Assembly: GCA_031279155.1 (NCBI GenBank)
Contig: JAITJB010000124.1
Span: forward strand, 1 to 12,886
From: Deltaproteobacteria bacterium
GTDB taxonomy: Bacteria; Desulfobacterota; Desulfarculia; Adiutricales; Adiutricaceae
DNA length: 12,886 nt
Direction: 5' to 3'
Translations under genes and position numbers: made by a program
Shown here: positions 1 through 7,653 of the stretch, piece after piece
Layout: every line of letters starts with the position of its first letter
Position numbering within the stretch: position 1 is the first letter of the stretch
Notes under the pieces: generated by a model
The model's database searches: none
Seen by the model: only the letters and a program-made list of their open reading frames with translations
Told to the model about the DNA's origin: nothing

Positions 1-396
1 CAAGATGGCGAAGATGATAACGCCGACCACGTAGTTGCCGCCGACCACAAAGTTACCAAAGGCTTGGATGACCTCGCCGGCGGCCTGAGTCCCTTGGTCG
101 CCATTTAAGAGAATTAACCTAGTTGACCCGATGTTTAGAGCTAGCCTACAGAGCGTAAGTATCAATAGCAGCGATGGGAAGACGGAGAAATCTAAGGGCT
201 TTAAGGTGTACATGGCCGTAAGTAACACGACCACGCTGATAGCCACGTTAAAGGTTAAGAGCAGATCTAAGGCCCCGGTCGGCAGCGGGAATAGAAAGAC
301 TAAAATAATCCCCACGACCCCGAGGCCGATGATCATGTTGCCGCCGCCGGTTGTCGTCAACCGATCGTAGAGGCGAGTGAAGGCGCCCTCAGCCAT
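1..396 (-). CDS. flhA: FlhA, flagellar export gate protein (N-terminal 132 codons, cut by window edge)
   Basis: FlhA is the large inner-membrane subunit of the flagellar type III export gate. Its N-terminal half forms membrane helices and a proton channel, and its C-terminal cytoplasmic domain docks chaperone-substrate complexes. Only the first 132 residues lie here; the frame is open to base 1. Hydrophobic segments are visible at about residues 21-38, 41-60 and 66-82. The highly conserved stretch LNIGSTRLIL, followed by AGEVIQAFG and FVVGGNYVVG, identifies the family. The ATG at 396-394 lies inside the end of flhB: the two genes share the 8 bases ATGGCTGA, so translation is probably coupled. 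A GGAGGA ribosome-binding site lies just upstream, within flhB. Identity is secure; the C-terminal domain cannot be judged. Confidence 0.96.
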   Translation of the reverse strand, partial: MAEGAFTRLYDRLTTTGGGNMIIGLGVVGIILVFLFPLPTGALDLLLTFNVAISVVVLLTAMYTLKPLDFSVFPSLLLILTLCRLALNIGSTRLILLNGDQGTQAAGEVIQAFGNFVVGGNYVVGVIIFAIL

Positions 397-1462
397 ACTT
401 CCTCCGGCCCTTGACCCGGTAGATATAATTTAAGACCTCAGCCACGGCTTTATAAAACTCCACCGGTATCACCTGTCCGACCTCGACCGCCCGGTAGAGG
501 GCCTGGGCTAAGGGTTTGTTTTCAACGATAGGGACTTTGTTTTCTCTGGCGATGTCCTTTATCCTCTGGGCCATAAAGTCCTGGCCTTTGGCCACGACCA
601 TCGGGGCCGGGGCTTTGGCCCGATCGTACATCAAAGCTACGGCAAAATGGGTCGGGTTAGCGATAACCACGTCGGCTTTGGGTACGTCGTTTAACTGCCG
701 CTTTTTACTGGCCTCCCTTTGAGCCTGGCGGATGCGGTTTTTAACAATGGGATCGCCTTCGATCTGCTTGTATTCGTCTTTGACTTCCTGCTTAGTCATC
801 TTCATGTCTTGCATGAACTGCCAGCGCTGGTAGCCGTAATCTAAAACGGCTAAGACTAAAAGAAGTAAACAGGTTTTTATGAAGATCTCTAGCGAGATCT
901 TAAGGACCGTAATCCCGATGGTTAAAGGCGTCATGTCGACCATCAGGATAAAATCATCGATGTGATCTTTTACCACCAAGTATCCCATCAAAAAAATGAT
1001 GGTCATTTTAAAAATGCTCTTAAGGCATTCAACTACGGTCTTGATCTTAAAGAGCCGACCAAATCCATTGATAAAGTTTAGCCGATCTAATTTGGGGATC
1101 AAAGAATCGGAGACCATCATAAAGCCGCCGATTTGATAGACGTTTATGGCCACGGCCACGATTAAGATGATGATGGCAAAGGGTAAGATAATAATTAAAG
1201 ATTCTCTGACGGCTAGGCGGAGTACGGATATTATCTCACCTGATGTGCCGGATATTTCGTTAAACCTCCAAAAAAAATAGCGAAAAACTCTGACCAACCG
1301 CTCCCAACCCAAGGGCCCCAAAATAGCCAAAGCCGCCCCGGCGACCAGTAAGACCACGGCGGCGTTGATCTCCATGCTCTTGGGGACCTGGCCCTTCTCG
1401 CGGGCTTGGGTCAGCTTATGACCGGTTGCGTCTTCGGTCTTTTCGCCGGTTTCTTCACTCAT
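389..1462 (-). CDS. flhB: FlhB, flagellar export substrate-specificity switch protein
   Basis: FlhB is an inner-membrane component of the flagellar export gate. It switches export from rod/hook to filament substrates after self-cleavage. The 357 residues match family length. The N-terminus (SEETGEKTEDATGHKLTQAR) is typical. Membrane segments lie at about 32-52, 86-112, 150-164 and 186-208. The autocleavage motif NPTH is intact at 269-272, the numbering known for Salmonella FlhB, within VVIANPTHFAVAL. The cleaved C-terminal domain (about 270-357) contains the expected KGQDFMAQRIKDIA stretch. The ATG at 1462 follows the fliR stop by 22 nt with only a weak AAGG site, and the stop overlaps the flhA start by 8 nt. 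Nothing looks damaged. Confidence 0.97.
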   Translation of the reverse strand: MSEETGEKTEDATGHKLTQAREKGQVPKSMEINAAVVLLVAGAALAILGPLGWERLVRVFRYFFWRFNEISGTSGEIISVLRLAVRESLIIILPFAIIILIVAVAINVYQIGGFMMVSDSLIPKLDRLNFINGFGRLFKIKTVVECLKSIFKMTIIFLMGYLVVKDHIDDFILMVDMTPLTIGITVLKISLEIFIKTCLLLLVLAVLDYGYQRWQFMQDMKMTKQEVKDEYKQIEGDPIVKNRIRQAQREASKKRQLNDVPKADVVIANPTHFAVALMYDRAKAPAPMVVAKGQDFMAQRIKDIARENKVPIVENKPLAQALYRAVEVGQVIPVEFYKAVAEVLNYIYRVKGRRKYG

Positions 1463-1484
1463 GAAACTTTAGCCTTATAGGTAT

Positions 1485-2279
1485 TCAAATTCTGCCTATG
1501 GTCATAAAATCAAGGAGCCTAGTTAAAGCCGTTTGGGCCTCGAAGATGGCCTGACCTATTTGGCGAGGCCAAAAATCCATGGAAAAACCGATCAAAACAA
1601 GACCGGCTAAGATATATAGCGGCATGCCAACGAAGAGGACCTGCATCTGAGGCACGGCCTTGGCCACAATGCCAAAGGATACCTTAGCGCAGAAAAGAAG
1701 TCCGACTACGGGGGCGGCGACCTTAACGGCTAAGATGTACATCCGGCCAACGGCCAGCATGACTTCGCTGAAGGTCTCAGGCGCCCAAAAGGCCACTAAC
1801 CCTGGCGGGATGACCTTAAAACTATCGACTAAGGCTTTAATGACCACCAAGTGTCCATTGGCAAAAAGAAAGATGAGCACAAAGACGATATAAACAAACC
1901 TGGAGACCACTGGCACTTGGGTCCCGCTTTGGGGATCTAAGACGTTAACCATGGTCATGCTCATCTGAAAGCTTAAATACTCACCGGCCATGTTGGCGGT
2001 TTCCAATACCAGCCTAACCATAAAGGCCAAAACAAGTCCGGTCATAAGTTCGCCCACAGCTAGCCAGGCGAAGCCAAACCAGGTCATGGGCATTAAAGTA
2101 GCGCTATAAGATACCGTTGGGGCGATGACAAAGGTCAGCGTCAAGGCCAAAGCCACCTTGGCCTCGGTTACGATGTTGGGGCTGCCTAAGATCGGGGCAA
2201 AGGCCACCACCATCGAAAGCCTTAAGAGGACGAGAACAAAGGCCGCGAACTCGTCCGCGTTGATTATCGGCGCCCCCAA
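1485..2279 (-). CDS. fliR: FliR, flagellar export gate protein
   Basis: FliR is one subunit of the FliP5-FliQ4-FliR1 helical export gate in the inner membrane. The 264-residue product matches family length and is largely hydrophobic. Diagnostic stretches are FAAFVLVLLRLSMV at 11-24, FAPILGSPNI at 27-36, and the conserved loop DPQSGTQVPV at 115-124. The start chosen is a TTG at 2279, 14 nt after the fliQ stop. No in-frame ATG lies between that stop and the conserved first helix, and no clear ribosome-binding site is visible, so the gene probably relies on coupling to fliQ. The exact start is therefore less certain than the identity. Confidence 0.95.
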   Translation of the reverse strand: MGAPIINADEFAAFVLVLLRLSMVVAFAPILGSPNIVTEAKVALALTLTFVIAPTVSYSATLMPMTWFGFAWLAVGELMTGLVLAFMVRLVLETANMAGEYLSFQMSMTMVNVLDPQSGTQVPVVSRFVYIVFVLIFLFANGHLVVIKALVDSFKVIPPGLVAFWAPETFSEVMLAVGRMYILAVKVAAPVVGLLFCAKVSFGIVAKAVPQMQVLFVGMPLYILAGLVLIGFSMDFWPRQIGQAIFEAQTALTRLLDFMTIGRI

Positions 2280-2293
2280 GGCTAAACCATAGC

Positions 2294-2608
2294 CTAGAGG
2301 TCAGCCGGGTCTAGGCCTGAGACGACTAGACCCGCCGCGCTTCTGACCCAAGTGGGAAAACCTAAGAGGATCTGCTCAGTGTACTCCACCAGCTGATCTA
2401 AGAGCCAAGGCCCGGCGATAACTAAAACCAAGGAAATGCAGATGATCTTGGGGATGAACTGAAGGGTCATCTCCTGAATCTGGGTGGTGGCCTGGAAGAT
2501 ACTGACCAAAAGACCAATGGCCAAGCCCACCAAGAGCATGGGAAGAGATAGTAATAAAATCACCTCCATGGCCCGGCGTCCGAAATCTATGACAAACTCG
2601 GCGGTCAT
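2294..2608 (-). CDS. fliQ: FliQ, flagellar export gate protein
   Basis: FliQ is the small two-helix subunit of the FliPQR export gate. The ATG at 2608 gives 104 residues and begins MTAEFVIDFGRRAMEV, where the family normally begins; a GTG three codons upstream (2617) would add only MRP. Helices lie at about 14-38 and 53-78. The signature loop QATTQIQEMTLQFIPK at 39-54 is intact. The C-terminal tail after about residue 82 (GFPTWVRSAAGLVVSGLDPADL) is some 15 residues longer than the roughly 89-residue norm. A GGTGAGG sequence precedes the ATG. The gene follows an unusually long spacer after fliP and is 14 nt ahead of fliR. Confidence 0.95.
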   Translation of the reverse strand: MTAEFVIDFGRRAMEVILLLSLPMLLVGLAIGLLVSIFQATTQIQEMTLQFIPKIICISLVLVIAGPWLLDQLVEYTEQILLGFPTWVRSAAGLVVSGLDPADL

Positions 2609-2784
2609 CGGCCTCACCCATTGGACGCGGATATACTTCTACCGCGTGGGATAGCCGGTTGCCTCCAACCGGCGCGGCCCTAAGGGGCCAAAAAAGAAAA
2701 GTAAACAAAATACAAGAAAGCCAAAAAGCCAAAAGAGAGCAAGAGAGTAAGAAAGCAAGAAGGCAAGAAAGCCAAAAATAAAAA
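2609..2784 (-). repeat. fliP-fliQ spacer with degenerate 8-bp tandem repeat and hairpin
   Basis: This 176-nt non-coding spacer interrupts an otherwise compact operon. On the operon strand its fliP-proximal half is almost all pyrimidine. Five contiguous degenerate 8-bp units with consensus CTTTCTTG occupy 2771-2732, and a sixth copy lies at 2720-2713. Closer to fliQ is a perfect hairpin with stem GCCGGTT (2654-2660) and AACCGGC (2667-2673) and a 6-nt loop, and a smaller one (GGCCC at 2676-2680 with GGGCC at 2685-2689). Neither hairpin is followed by a T run in the operon direction, so they do not look like a terminator. Repeat expansion by slippage and a post-transcriptional role are both possible; function is unknown. 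Confidence 0.7.
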
Positions 2785-3633
2785 CTAACCAAACAACCCG
2801 GCAATATCGCCAAAACTTTTGATGACCGAGCCGGTTAAGAGGTTCCAGCCGTCAACTAAGACAAAGAGCATGAGCTTAAAGGGTAGTGAGACCATGACCG
2901 GCGGCAGCATCATCATACCCATGGATAAGAGCACAGAGGCCACCACCATATCGATAACCAAAAAAGGCATGTAGAGGAGAAAACCAATGGTAAAGGCCGT
3001 CTTAAGTTCTGAAATGATAAAGGCTGGAATCAAAGAGAGGGTGGGAACTTGATCTTTATCAAAGGGCTTGGGATCGCCTGCGATCCTCATGAAGAGGGCC
3101 AAATCCTTCTCTCTAGTTTGATGAAACATAAATTCTCTGACCGGTACCGCCGCCCTCAGTAAAGCTTCGCGCTGAGTGATTTCGTTGGCCATAAAGGGCT
3201 TGTAAGCTCTATCCTCAATGGTCGCCCAGACCGGCATCATGATAAAAAAAGTCATAAAGAGCGCTAAGCTGATGATAATCTGATTGGGCGGCGTTTGCTG
3301 GGTGCCCATGGCCTGGCGCAAAAAGCCAAAGATAACGATAATCCTCACAAATGAGGTCATCATGACTAAGATCGACGGGGCTAGCGCTAAGACAGTCAAT
3401 AAAAACATGACGTTTATGACTGTAGCCACCCGGCTGCTATCGTCGGCCTGATCTAAGCTTAAAGTAACCGTGGGTATGGGAACCATGTTGCCCTGAGCCA
3501 TAGCCTGGCTTGGATTTAGCCCCCTCCAAAAAACCAAAACCGTGACTAACAAAACTATCATCAAAGTGAACACGGTGAGGCTCTTTAGGCGCGGGGTTAT
3601 CAAGGCGTTATGGGGCTGGCTATTTTGGGGCAT
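2785..3633 (-). CDS. fliP: FliP, flagellar export gate protein
   Basis: FliP forms the pentameric core of the FliPQR export channel. The product has 282 residues, longer than the roughly 245 of enterobacterial FliP because of a longer N-terminus. A basic, hydrophobic leader (about 17-36) ends in AMA-Q at 44-47, consistent with the cleaved signal peptide known for FliP. Diagnostic sequences are MMTSFVRIIVIFGFLRQAMG (91-110), the following TQQTPPNQIIISLALFMTFF (111-130), and the C-terminal helices with FLVIDMVVASVLLSMGMMML (224-243). The ATG at 3633 follows fliO by 36 nt. The long repeat-bearing spacer lies downstream. Confidence 0.96.
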   Translation of the reverse strand: MPQNSQPHNALITPRLKSLTVFTLMIVLLVTVLVFWRGLNPSQAMAQGNMVPIPTVTLSLDQADDSSRVATVINVMFLLTVLALAPSILVMMTSFVRIIVIFGFLRQAMGTQQTPPNQIIISLALFMTFFIMMPVWATIEDRAYKPFMANEITQREALLRAAVPVREFMFHQTREKDLALFMRIAGDPKPFDKDQVPTLSLIPAFIISELKTAFTIGFLLYMPFLVIDMVVASVLLSMGMMMLPPVMVSLPFKLMLFVLVDGWNLLTGSVIKSFGDIAGLFG

Positions 3634-3669
3634 AGGTTAGGTCCTTAAGGCCAAAAATAAAATTAAAAA

Positions 3670-4614
3670 CTAGTCGTTTTTTTTATTAATATCTAAATCA
3701 ATAAAATCGTCATTGGTCTGAGGCCCGCTAAAGGGTTCCTCATCTAAGGTCAGGGTAAAGTCCCCCACCTTAACGTCTTGGGGTTTGGCCCTAGGCGGGA
3801 CTCTTTTTGGGCCTTGGGACTTAGTGGGCAAAGGATCAACATTAGGCGCCAAATCCGGGTCAATATCGGGAGCAAATTTAGGCCTTGGCGGCGCCTTGGG
3901 GACGTTTTCCTTAAGGTCATCATCTTCTAAGGGCCAGTTGGCTAGAGCTGTGATCCTATCGGGGGTCACCCCGATAACCAAAAGATGACCATCTAACTCA
4001 ACCGCCGCCAGATACCTTCTAGAATCAAGACTCATGGCCCCCCTTAAGGTAAAAGCCCGGCCCCCCTTGGACGGCCGGCGACCGCGAGCAAGCCAACCTA
4101 TAATCTTAAGACAGATAAGTAATAGGGCCAAAACCAAGACAAAGGCCCCGATACCCTTAATAAGGCTAAAGCCGTCAGGCAGTACCGAGGGCGAATTAGT
4201 TAGCCCATTTAGGGGAGCGCTCCCGGCCCGGCTAGGCGGCGGCGCGGTAGTAGCCGGCCGGCTTGGCGCGGGGCTCTGGGCCGCGTCTTGTGAGTTTTGC
4301 GAGCTTTGTTCTCCCTGAGAGCTCTGCGAGTCCTGAGAGCTTGGTGTTCCCTGAGCCTGGTTCTGAGTCTGGCCAGGAGCCTGAGCCAGATCCTGGCCCT
4401 GAGCCTGGTCAGGAGTAAAGCCAGGCGCCTGGCTTTCAGGGGGGATATCGATGACCGTAACAGTAGTTTCCCTAGCTCCAGGGCTTACTCTTTGAGCCAG
4501 GACCTCAGAGGCCCCCAAAGCGAACATTAGGCCAACGGCCAAGATAGCCGTCACGAAAACCATGCTGCTACAAAAAGTCTGGCCAAAACGATTATAAGAA
4601 ATTTTTAAGTTCAT
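3670..4614 (-). CDS. fliO: FliO, flagellar export assembly protein with long Q/S/P-rich periplasmic region
   Basis: FliO is an accessory protein that helps assemble the FliPQR gate. It is recognised here by position between fliN and fliP and by its layout: a membrane helix at about 152-175 followed by a small cytoplasmic domain, LRGAMSLDSRRYLAAVEL then GHLLVIGVTPDRITAL (about 190-224). At 314 residues it is far longer than the usual 100-150. An N-terminal signal-like segment (about 16-40, ending LAQ) precedes a low-complexity Gln/Ser/Pro/Ala-rich stretch (about 59-135). A proline-rich acidic tail (about 235-314) follows the FliO domain. The ATG at 4614 has no clear ribosome-binding site, and a 3-codon frame (ATGGCATAA) lies just upstream. 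The likely topology is an exported linker, one helix and a cytoplasmic tail. Confidence 0.85.
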   Translation of the reverse strand: MNLKISYNRFGQTFCSSMVFVTAILAVGLMFALGASEVLAQRVSPGARETTVTVIDIPPESQAPGFTPDQAQGQDLAQAPGQTQNQAQGTPSSQDSQSSQGEQSSQNSQDAAQSPAPSRPATTAPPPSRAGSAPLNGLTNSPSVLPDGFSLIKGIGAFVLVLALLLICLKIIGWLARGRRPSKGGRAFTLRGAMSLDSRRYLAAVELDGHLLVIGVTPDRITALANWPLEDDDLKENVPKAPPRPKFAPDIDPDLAPNVDPLPTKSQGPKRVPPRAKPQDVKVGDFTLTLDEEPFSGPQTNDDFIDLDINKKND

Positions 4615-4691
4615 TTTTATGCCATAAGTAAAGTTAAGACAAGATTAAGTAATATTTAAGCCATGTTACTGACATGTTTATGGACAAAAAT

Positions 4692-5123
4692 TTAAGATAA
4701 ACTCTTAACTCGCTCCATCGGGCTAACGATGTCGGTTACGCGGACGCCGAATTTTTCATTGACCACCACCACCTCGCCTCTAGCCACCAGTTTACCGTTG
4801 ACGTAGATTTCCAAGGGTTCGCCGGCCAATTTTGAGAGCTCGATGACCGAGCCCTGACCCAACTGCAGGAGATCGTTAATGATCATCCTGGTCCGGCCCA
4901 ACTCGACGGAAATCTCTAAGGGAATATCTAAGATAAAATCCAGGGGTCTAGCCGCACCATCGGTTTGTGGCGGCGGGCCAAAGGGCGTTTCCCCACTGGA
5001 ACTATCGGCCCCGGAAGGCAGTTGGGTCGGCCCGGGATCGCCCCAATCCTGGGCCAGACCCGGGTCATCGCGCATGAGGCGGTCCAAATCTGATTGCGTC
5101 AGATTGGGTTTGTCATCGGCCAT
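4692..5123 (-). CDS. fliN: FliN, flagellar C-ring switch protein
   Basis: FliN forms the lower part of the cytoplasmic C-ring, which sets rotation direction and docks export substrates. The C-terminal SpoA domain spans about 63-140 and includes IPLEISVELGRTRM (67-80) and GEPLEIYVNGKLVARGEVVV (101-120), both diagnostic. Length is 143 residues. The N-terminal 20 residues contain NLTQSDLDRLM, which resembles the CheY-P-binding segment of FliM (ILTQDEVDALL, encoded by the neighbouring gene), joined by a Pro/Gly/Ser-rich linker (about 28-58). The ATG at 5123 has a good GAGGGGAG ribosome-binding site and lies 49 nt after fliM. A 77-nt AT-rich spacer separates it from fliO. Confidence 0.95.
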   Translation of the reverse strand: MADDKPNLTQSDLDRLMRDDPGLAQDWGDPGPTQLPSGADSSSGETPFGPPPQTDGAARPLDFILDIPLEISVELGRTRMIINDLLQLGQGSVIELSKLAGEPLEIYVNGKLVARGEVVVVNEKFGVRVTDIVSPMERVKSLS

Positions 5124-5172
5124 GTTGTTCTCCCCTCAAATTAAGTCTAGATATTAATAGAAAAATGACCGA

Positions 5173-6162
5173 TCACTCTTCCCAGGCCCTAGGAGGAATG
5201 TCGGACTCTATACGAACAGCTTTCTGGCCCCTTGAGGCACCAATGAAGACCTTAAACTTTGGTACGCCTTCCACGCAGACCTCAAGAGGCTCTTTGACGT
5301 CGTGGTTGAGCATGATGACGTCGCCCTCAGAGAGGCGCAAGAGCTCTTCGGCGGTAACGGTCGTTCGGCCAAGTTCTACTTTAAGGTTGACCTCAGCCTC
5401 CCGCACCCGCCCAATGAAGCGGGTAATCCAAGCCGTATCGACCTCTAATTGGTCGCTCTGAAATCCGGCGTACAATTTGGATCGGATAGGCTCAATGGTG
5501 GAATAAGGTAAGCAGATGATTAAAGTTCCGACTGATTGCTCGAGCTCAACTTCAAATTTAACCACTAAAACCACTTCCGTGGGGGCGACCACAGAGGCGA
5601 ACTGCGGGTTAGTCTCCCCGCGCACGTAGCTTAAGGTCAGCGGGTGAACGGGATTCCAGGCTCGCTCGAGATCGGCTAAGGCCATCTTGATGACCTTAAC
5701 TATCAGCCTAGATTCAATGGGCGTAAAGTCGCGCCCCTCAACTTTGATATAGCCTCGGCCGCTACCGCCGAAGAAGCTATCGACTAGGTTAAAGACCAGC
5801 TTAGTTTCGATAACGATGATAGCGTGGCCCCTTAAGGGTTCGGCCTTAAATATGTGGAGGCTAGTGGGCACCGGTAGGGCCCGCATGAATTCCCCAAACT
5901 TTATCATGTCGATGGAAAAAGCCGAGATATCGATGACCTTGCGCAGAGCCGTGCTCATGGTCTGCCTAAAAAACCTAGCAAAGCGATCGTTTATGATCTC
6001 CAAAGTCGGCATGCGGCCGCGGATGATGCGATCTTGGTTGGTCAGATCGTAACTAGTTATGCCGCTATCGCCGACCGGATCGTCGGTTTCGGTTTCGACC
6101 TCGCCGCCGCCCATGCCCTTAAGAAGGGCGTCGACCTCGTCTTGGGTAAGTATTTTGGCCAT
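5173..6162 (-). CDS. fliM: FliM, flagellar motor switch protein
   Basis: FliM is the middle C-ring protein. It binds phosphorylated CheY through its N-terminus and FliG through its middle domain. The ATG at 6162 is preferred because it begins the protein with MAKILTQDEVDALLKG, the CheY-P-binding motif expected at the FliM N-terminus; a TTG four codons upstream (6174) would add MAGN. From that ATG the product has 329 residues. The FliG-contact motif GGSG lies at 132-135, and a C-terminal SpoA domain (about 245-320) contains VELGRTTVTAEELLRLSEGD. The gene lies 23 nt after fliL and 49 nt before fliN. All expected domains are present. Confidence 0.96.
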   Translation of the reverse strand: MAKILTQDEVDALLKGMGGGEVETETDDPVGDSGITSYDLTNQDRIIRGRMPTLEIINDRFARFFRQTMSTALRKVIDISAFSIDMIKFGEFMRALPVPTSLHIFKAEPLRGHAIIVIETKLVFNLVDSFFGGSGRGYIKVEGRDFTPIESRLIVKVIKMALADLERAWNPVHPLTLSYVRGETNPQFASVVAPTEVVLVVKFEVELEQSVGTLIICLPYSTIEPIRSKLYAGFQSDQLEVDTAWITRFIGRVREAEVNLKVELGRTTVTAEELLRLSEGDVIMLNHDVKEPLEVCVEGVPKFKVFIGASRGQKAVRIESDIPPRAWEE

Positions 6163-6185
6163 ATTTCCCGCCAAACTCAGATATT

Positions 6186-6872
6186 TTACTGAAAGACAAA
6201 CTTAGAGTAGTTGACCTTTTTAACTTTGTGCTTGCTCATGATGGCGTTGGTCCGATTTAAGATCTGGCTTTTTAAGCGCTCTTTGCCGTCAATACTTCGG
6301 ATATCTTCTTCGGACTGGCCCGATAAGAGCATCAAAATGCTATCTTGGATAGCGGGCATCTGCTGGTTGAGCTCGTCAGCCGCCTCTTGATCGTCAACTT
6401 CCATGCTCAAGGTGACCACCAAAAGCTTTCGACTAGATGGCTCGTTTAAGTTGGTGGTAAAGGTCTCAAGTTTGACGGTTATAGGTCCTGTTTGCGCAGC
6501 CGCCGGCGCCCCGCCTTCCCCGGCCGGGGCCGACGAATGACCGCCAGAGTCAGCTGCCGGCTGTTCGCCGCCTCTTTTTGAAGGGGCCACAATGGGATCG
6601 CCCTCTTCCCCTGGTGAGGTAACGGCAGTTTGAGAAAATTCATCGCCTACCGCCGCCGGGCTTTCAACCGCCGCCGGCTTTAGGAAAAATTTCATAGCCG
6701 CAAACGAGCCGCCGCCGCCTACTAACATGGCCGCCAAGATGATAATAATAAATTTTAGTTTGCCGCCTTTTTTTTCACTGCCAGAATCGCCCGACTCATC
6801 AGCTCCGGGCGGGGGCGCAGCTTTCTTGGTTTCCTTAACGTCTTTAGCGTCTTTGGGTTTTTTTTCGGCCAT
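6186..6872 (-). CDS. fliL: FliL, stator-associated flagellar basal-body protein
   Basis: FliL is a single-pass inner-membrane protein whose periplasmic domain surrounds and supports stator units. The N-terminus is lysine-rich and cytoplasmic. One membrane helix lies at about 39-58 (KLKFIIIILAAMLVGGGGSF). A long Ala/Gly/Pro/Glu-rich linker follows (about 66-128). The conserved domain (about 130-228) includes KLETFTTNLN, LVVTLSMEVD and the family-typical ending VNYSKFVFQ. The linker makes it 228 residues, longer than many FliL proteins (about 150-170). The ATG at 6872 lies 6 nt after the motB stop, giving tight coupling to the stator genes and fitting a direct role with them. Confidence 0.95.
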   Translation of the reverse strand: MAEKKPKDAKDVKETKKAAPPPGADESGDSGSEKKGGKLKFIIIILAAMLVGGGGSFAAMKFFLKPAAVESPAAVGDEFSQTAVTSPGEEGDPIVAPSKRGGEQPAADSGGHSSAPAGEGGAPAAAQTGPITVKLETFTTNLNEPSSRKLLVVTLSMEVDDQEAADELNQQMPAIQDSILMLLSGQSEEDIRSIDGKERLKSQILNRTNAIMSKHKVKKVNYSKFVFQ

Positions 6873-6878
6873 GGTATC

Positions 6879-7652
6879 TCATCCTTTCCATGAGCTTCTA
6901 GGAGGCGTGTAAATGACCACCTCCAAACGGCTGTTTAGAGCGCCTCTTTCCGGGTCGGTCGTAAGGGGTTTTGAGCCCCCATAAGAGCCTATCCTAAATC
7001 GCGACTCTGGTAAACCGAGCCCGGTCAGATAGTCTAAAACCATTTTTGATCGCCTGGCGGCTAGCGAGTAAGCCACGGGACTATCACCGCCCTCAAGATC
7101 TGAAAGAGGGTTGGTGTGGCAATCAAGACTTATCGGCAAACTCAAGGTCGATAGGACCAGGGCCAGCCGGTCCAAAAGTATGGCGTTTTCTTCCCGAAGG
7201 ATAGCCGTGCCTTCGGGAAAGAGGATATTGTGATTCCAGCGGATAACGAGTCCCCTCTCATCTTTGAGGATTGAGACCGAATCGGTCACCTCGCGCTCGA
7301 GCCTCTGAAAATCCGGATGGTTTTCGGGATCTAGTTGAAAGAGAGCGGCCTTAAACTCCTCTTGATCTAAACTGGCGTCAGGGGGGATGGCCTGTTGGTT
7401 TTCAATAAACTCCGTTAGCCGCGCTAAAACCTCTGGGTTGGCAAAGCTTAAGACGCCCGGGCCCACTTGGAGCACGCTATCTTCGGTTAAGGCCTCGCCA
7501 GAGATCTCAGCTGTGACCCTAGGGTCGATGGAAGTGATGCAGATGATCATGACAAAAAAGGTTAAAAGCAGCGTGACCATATCGGAAAAAGTCAGCATCC
7601 ACCCCGTGGGATCCGGCCCATCGCTTGAACCGTTATCGCGGCGCCTGGCCAT
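6879..7652 (-). CDS. motB: MotB-type stator protein retaining the ion-binding Asp, with a degenerate peptidoglycan-binding motif
   Basis: MotB is the stator subunit that carries the ion-binding Asp in its membrane helix and anchors the unit to peptidoglycan through a periplasmic OmpA-like domain. From the ATG at 7652 (one base after the upstream stop, with AGGAGG 12 nt before) the product has 257 residues. The helix GWMLTFSDMVTLLLTFFVM (17-35) has the critical Asp at 24. In the OmpA-like domain (about 140-250) the usual GHTD is CHTN (178-181), so Asn181 replaces the Asp that contacts diaminopimelate in this fold; Arg200, 19 residues later, is kept. An upstream in-frame start at 7730 would add 26 residues overlapping the previous gene and is less likely. 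See the paralogue next to it. Confidence 0.92.
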   Translation of the reverse strand: MARRRDNGSSDGPDPTGWMLTFSDMVTLLLTFFVMIICITSIDPRVTAEISGEALTEDSVLQVGPGVLSFANPEVLARLTEFIENQQAIPPDASLDQEEFKAALFQLDPENHPDFQRLEREVTDSVSILKDERGLVIRWNHNILFPEGTAILREENAILLDRLALVLSTLSLPISLDCHTNPLSDLEGGDSPVAYSLAARRSKMVLDYLTGLGLPESRFRIGSYGGSKPLTTDPERGALNSRLEVVIYTPPRSSWKG

Positions 7653-7653
7653 G

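Noticed and set aside
2376..2813. 145-codon minus-strand frame across the fliP end, the spacer and most of fliQ
   Set aside because: It lies in a different frame from both fliP and fliQ, and its Leu/Phe/Ser/Cys-rich N-terminus is just the pyrimidine-rich repeat translated; fliQ itself is unmistakable in the overlapping frame.
4297..4530. 77-codon plus-strand frame rich in Leu, Ser and Arg
   Set aside because: It is antisense to the Gln/Ser-rich part of FliO and reflects that low-complexity DNA.
4662..4676. CATGT / ACATG inverted repeat in the fliN-fliO spacer
   Set aside because: The 5-bp arms are too short to distinguish from chance, and there is no T run or repeat elsewhere.
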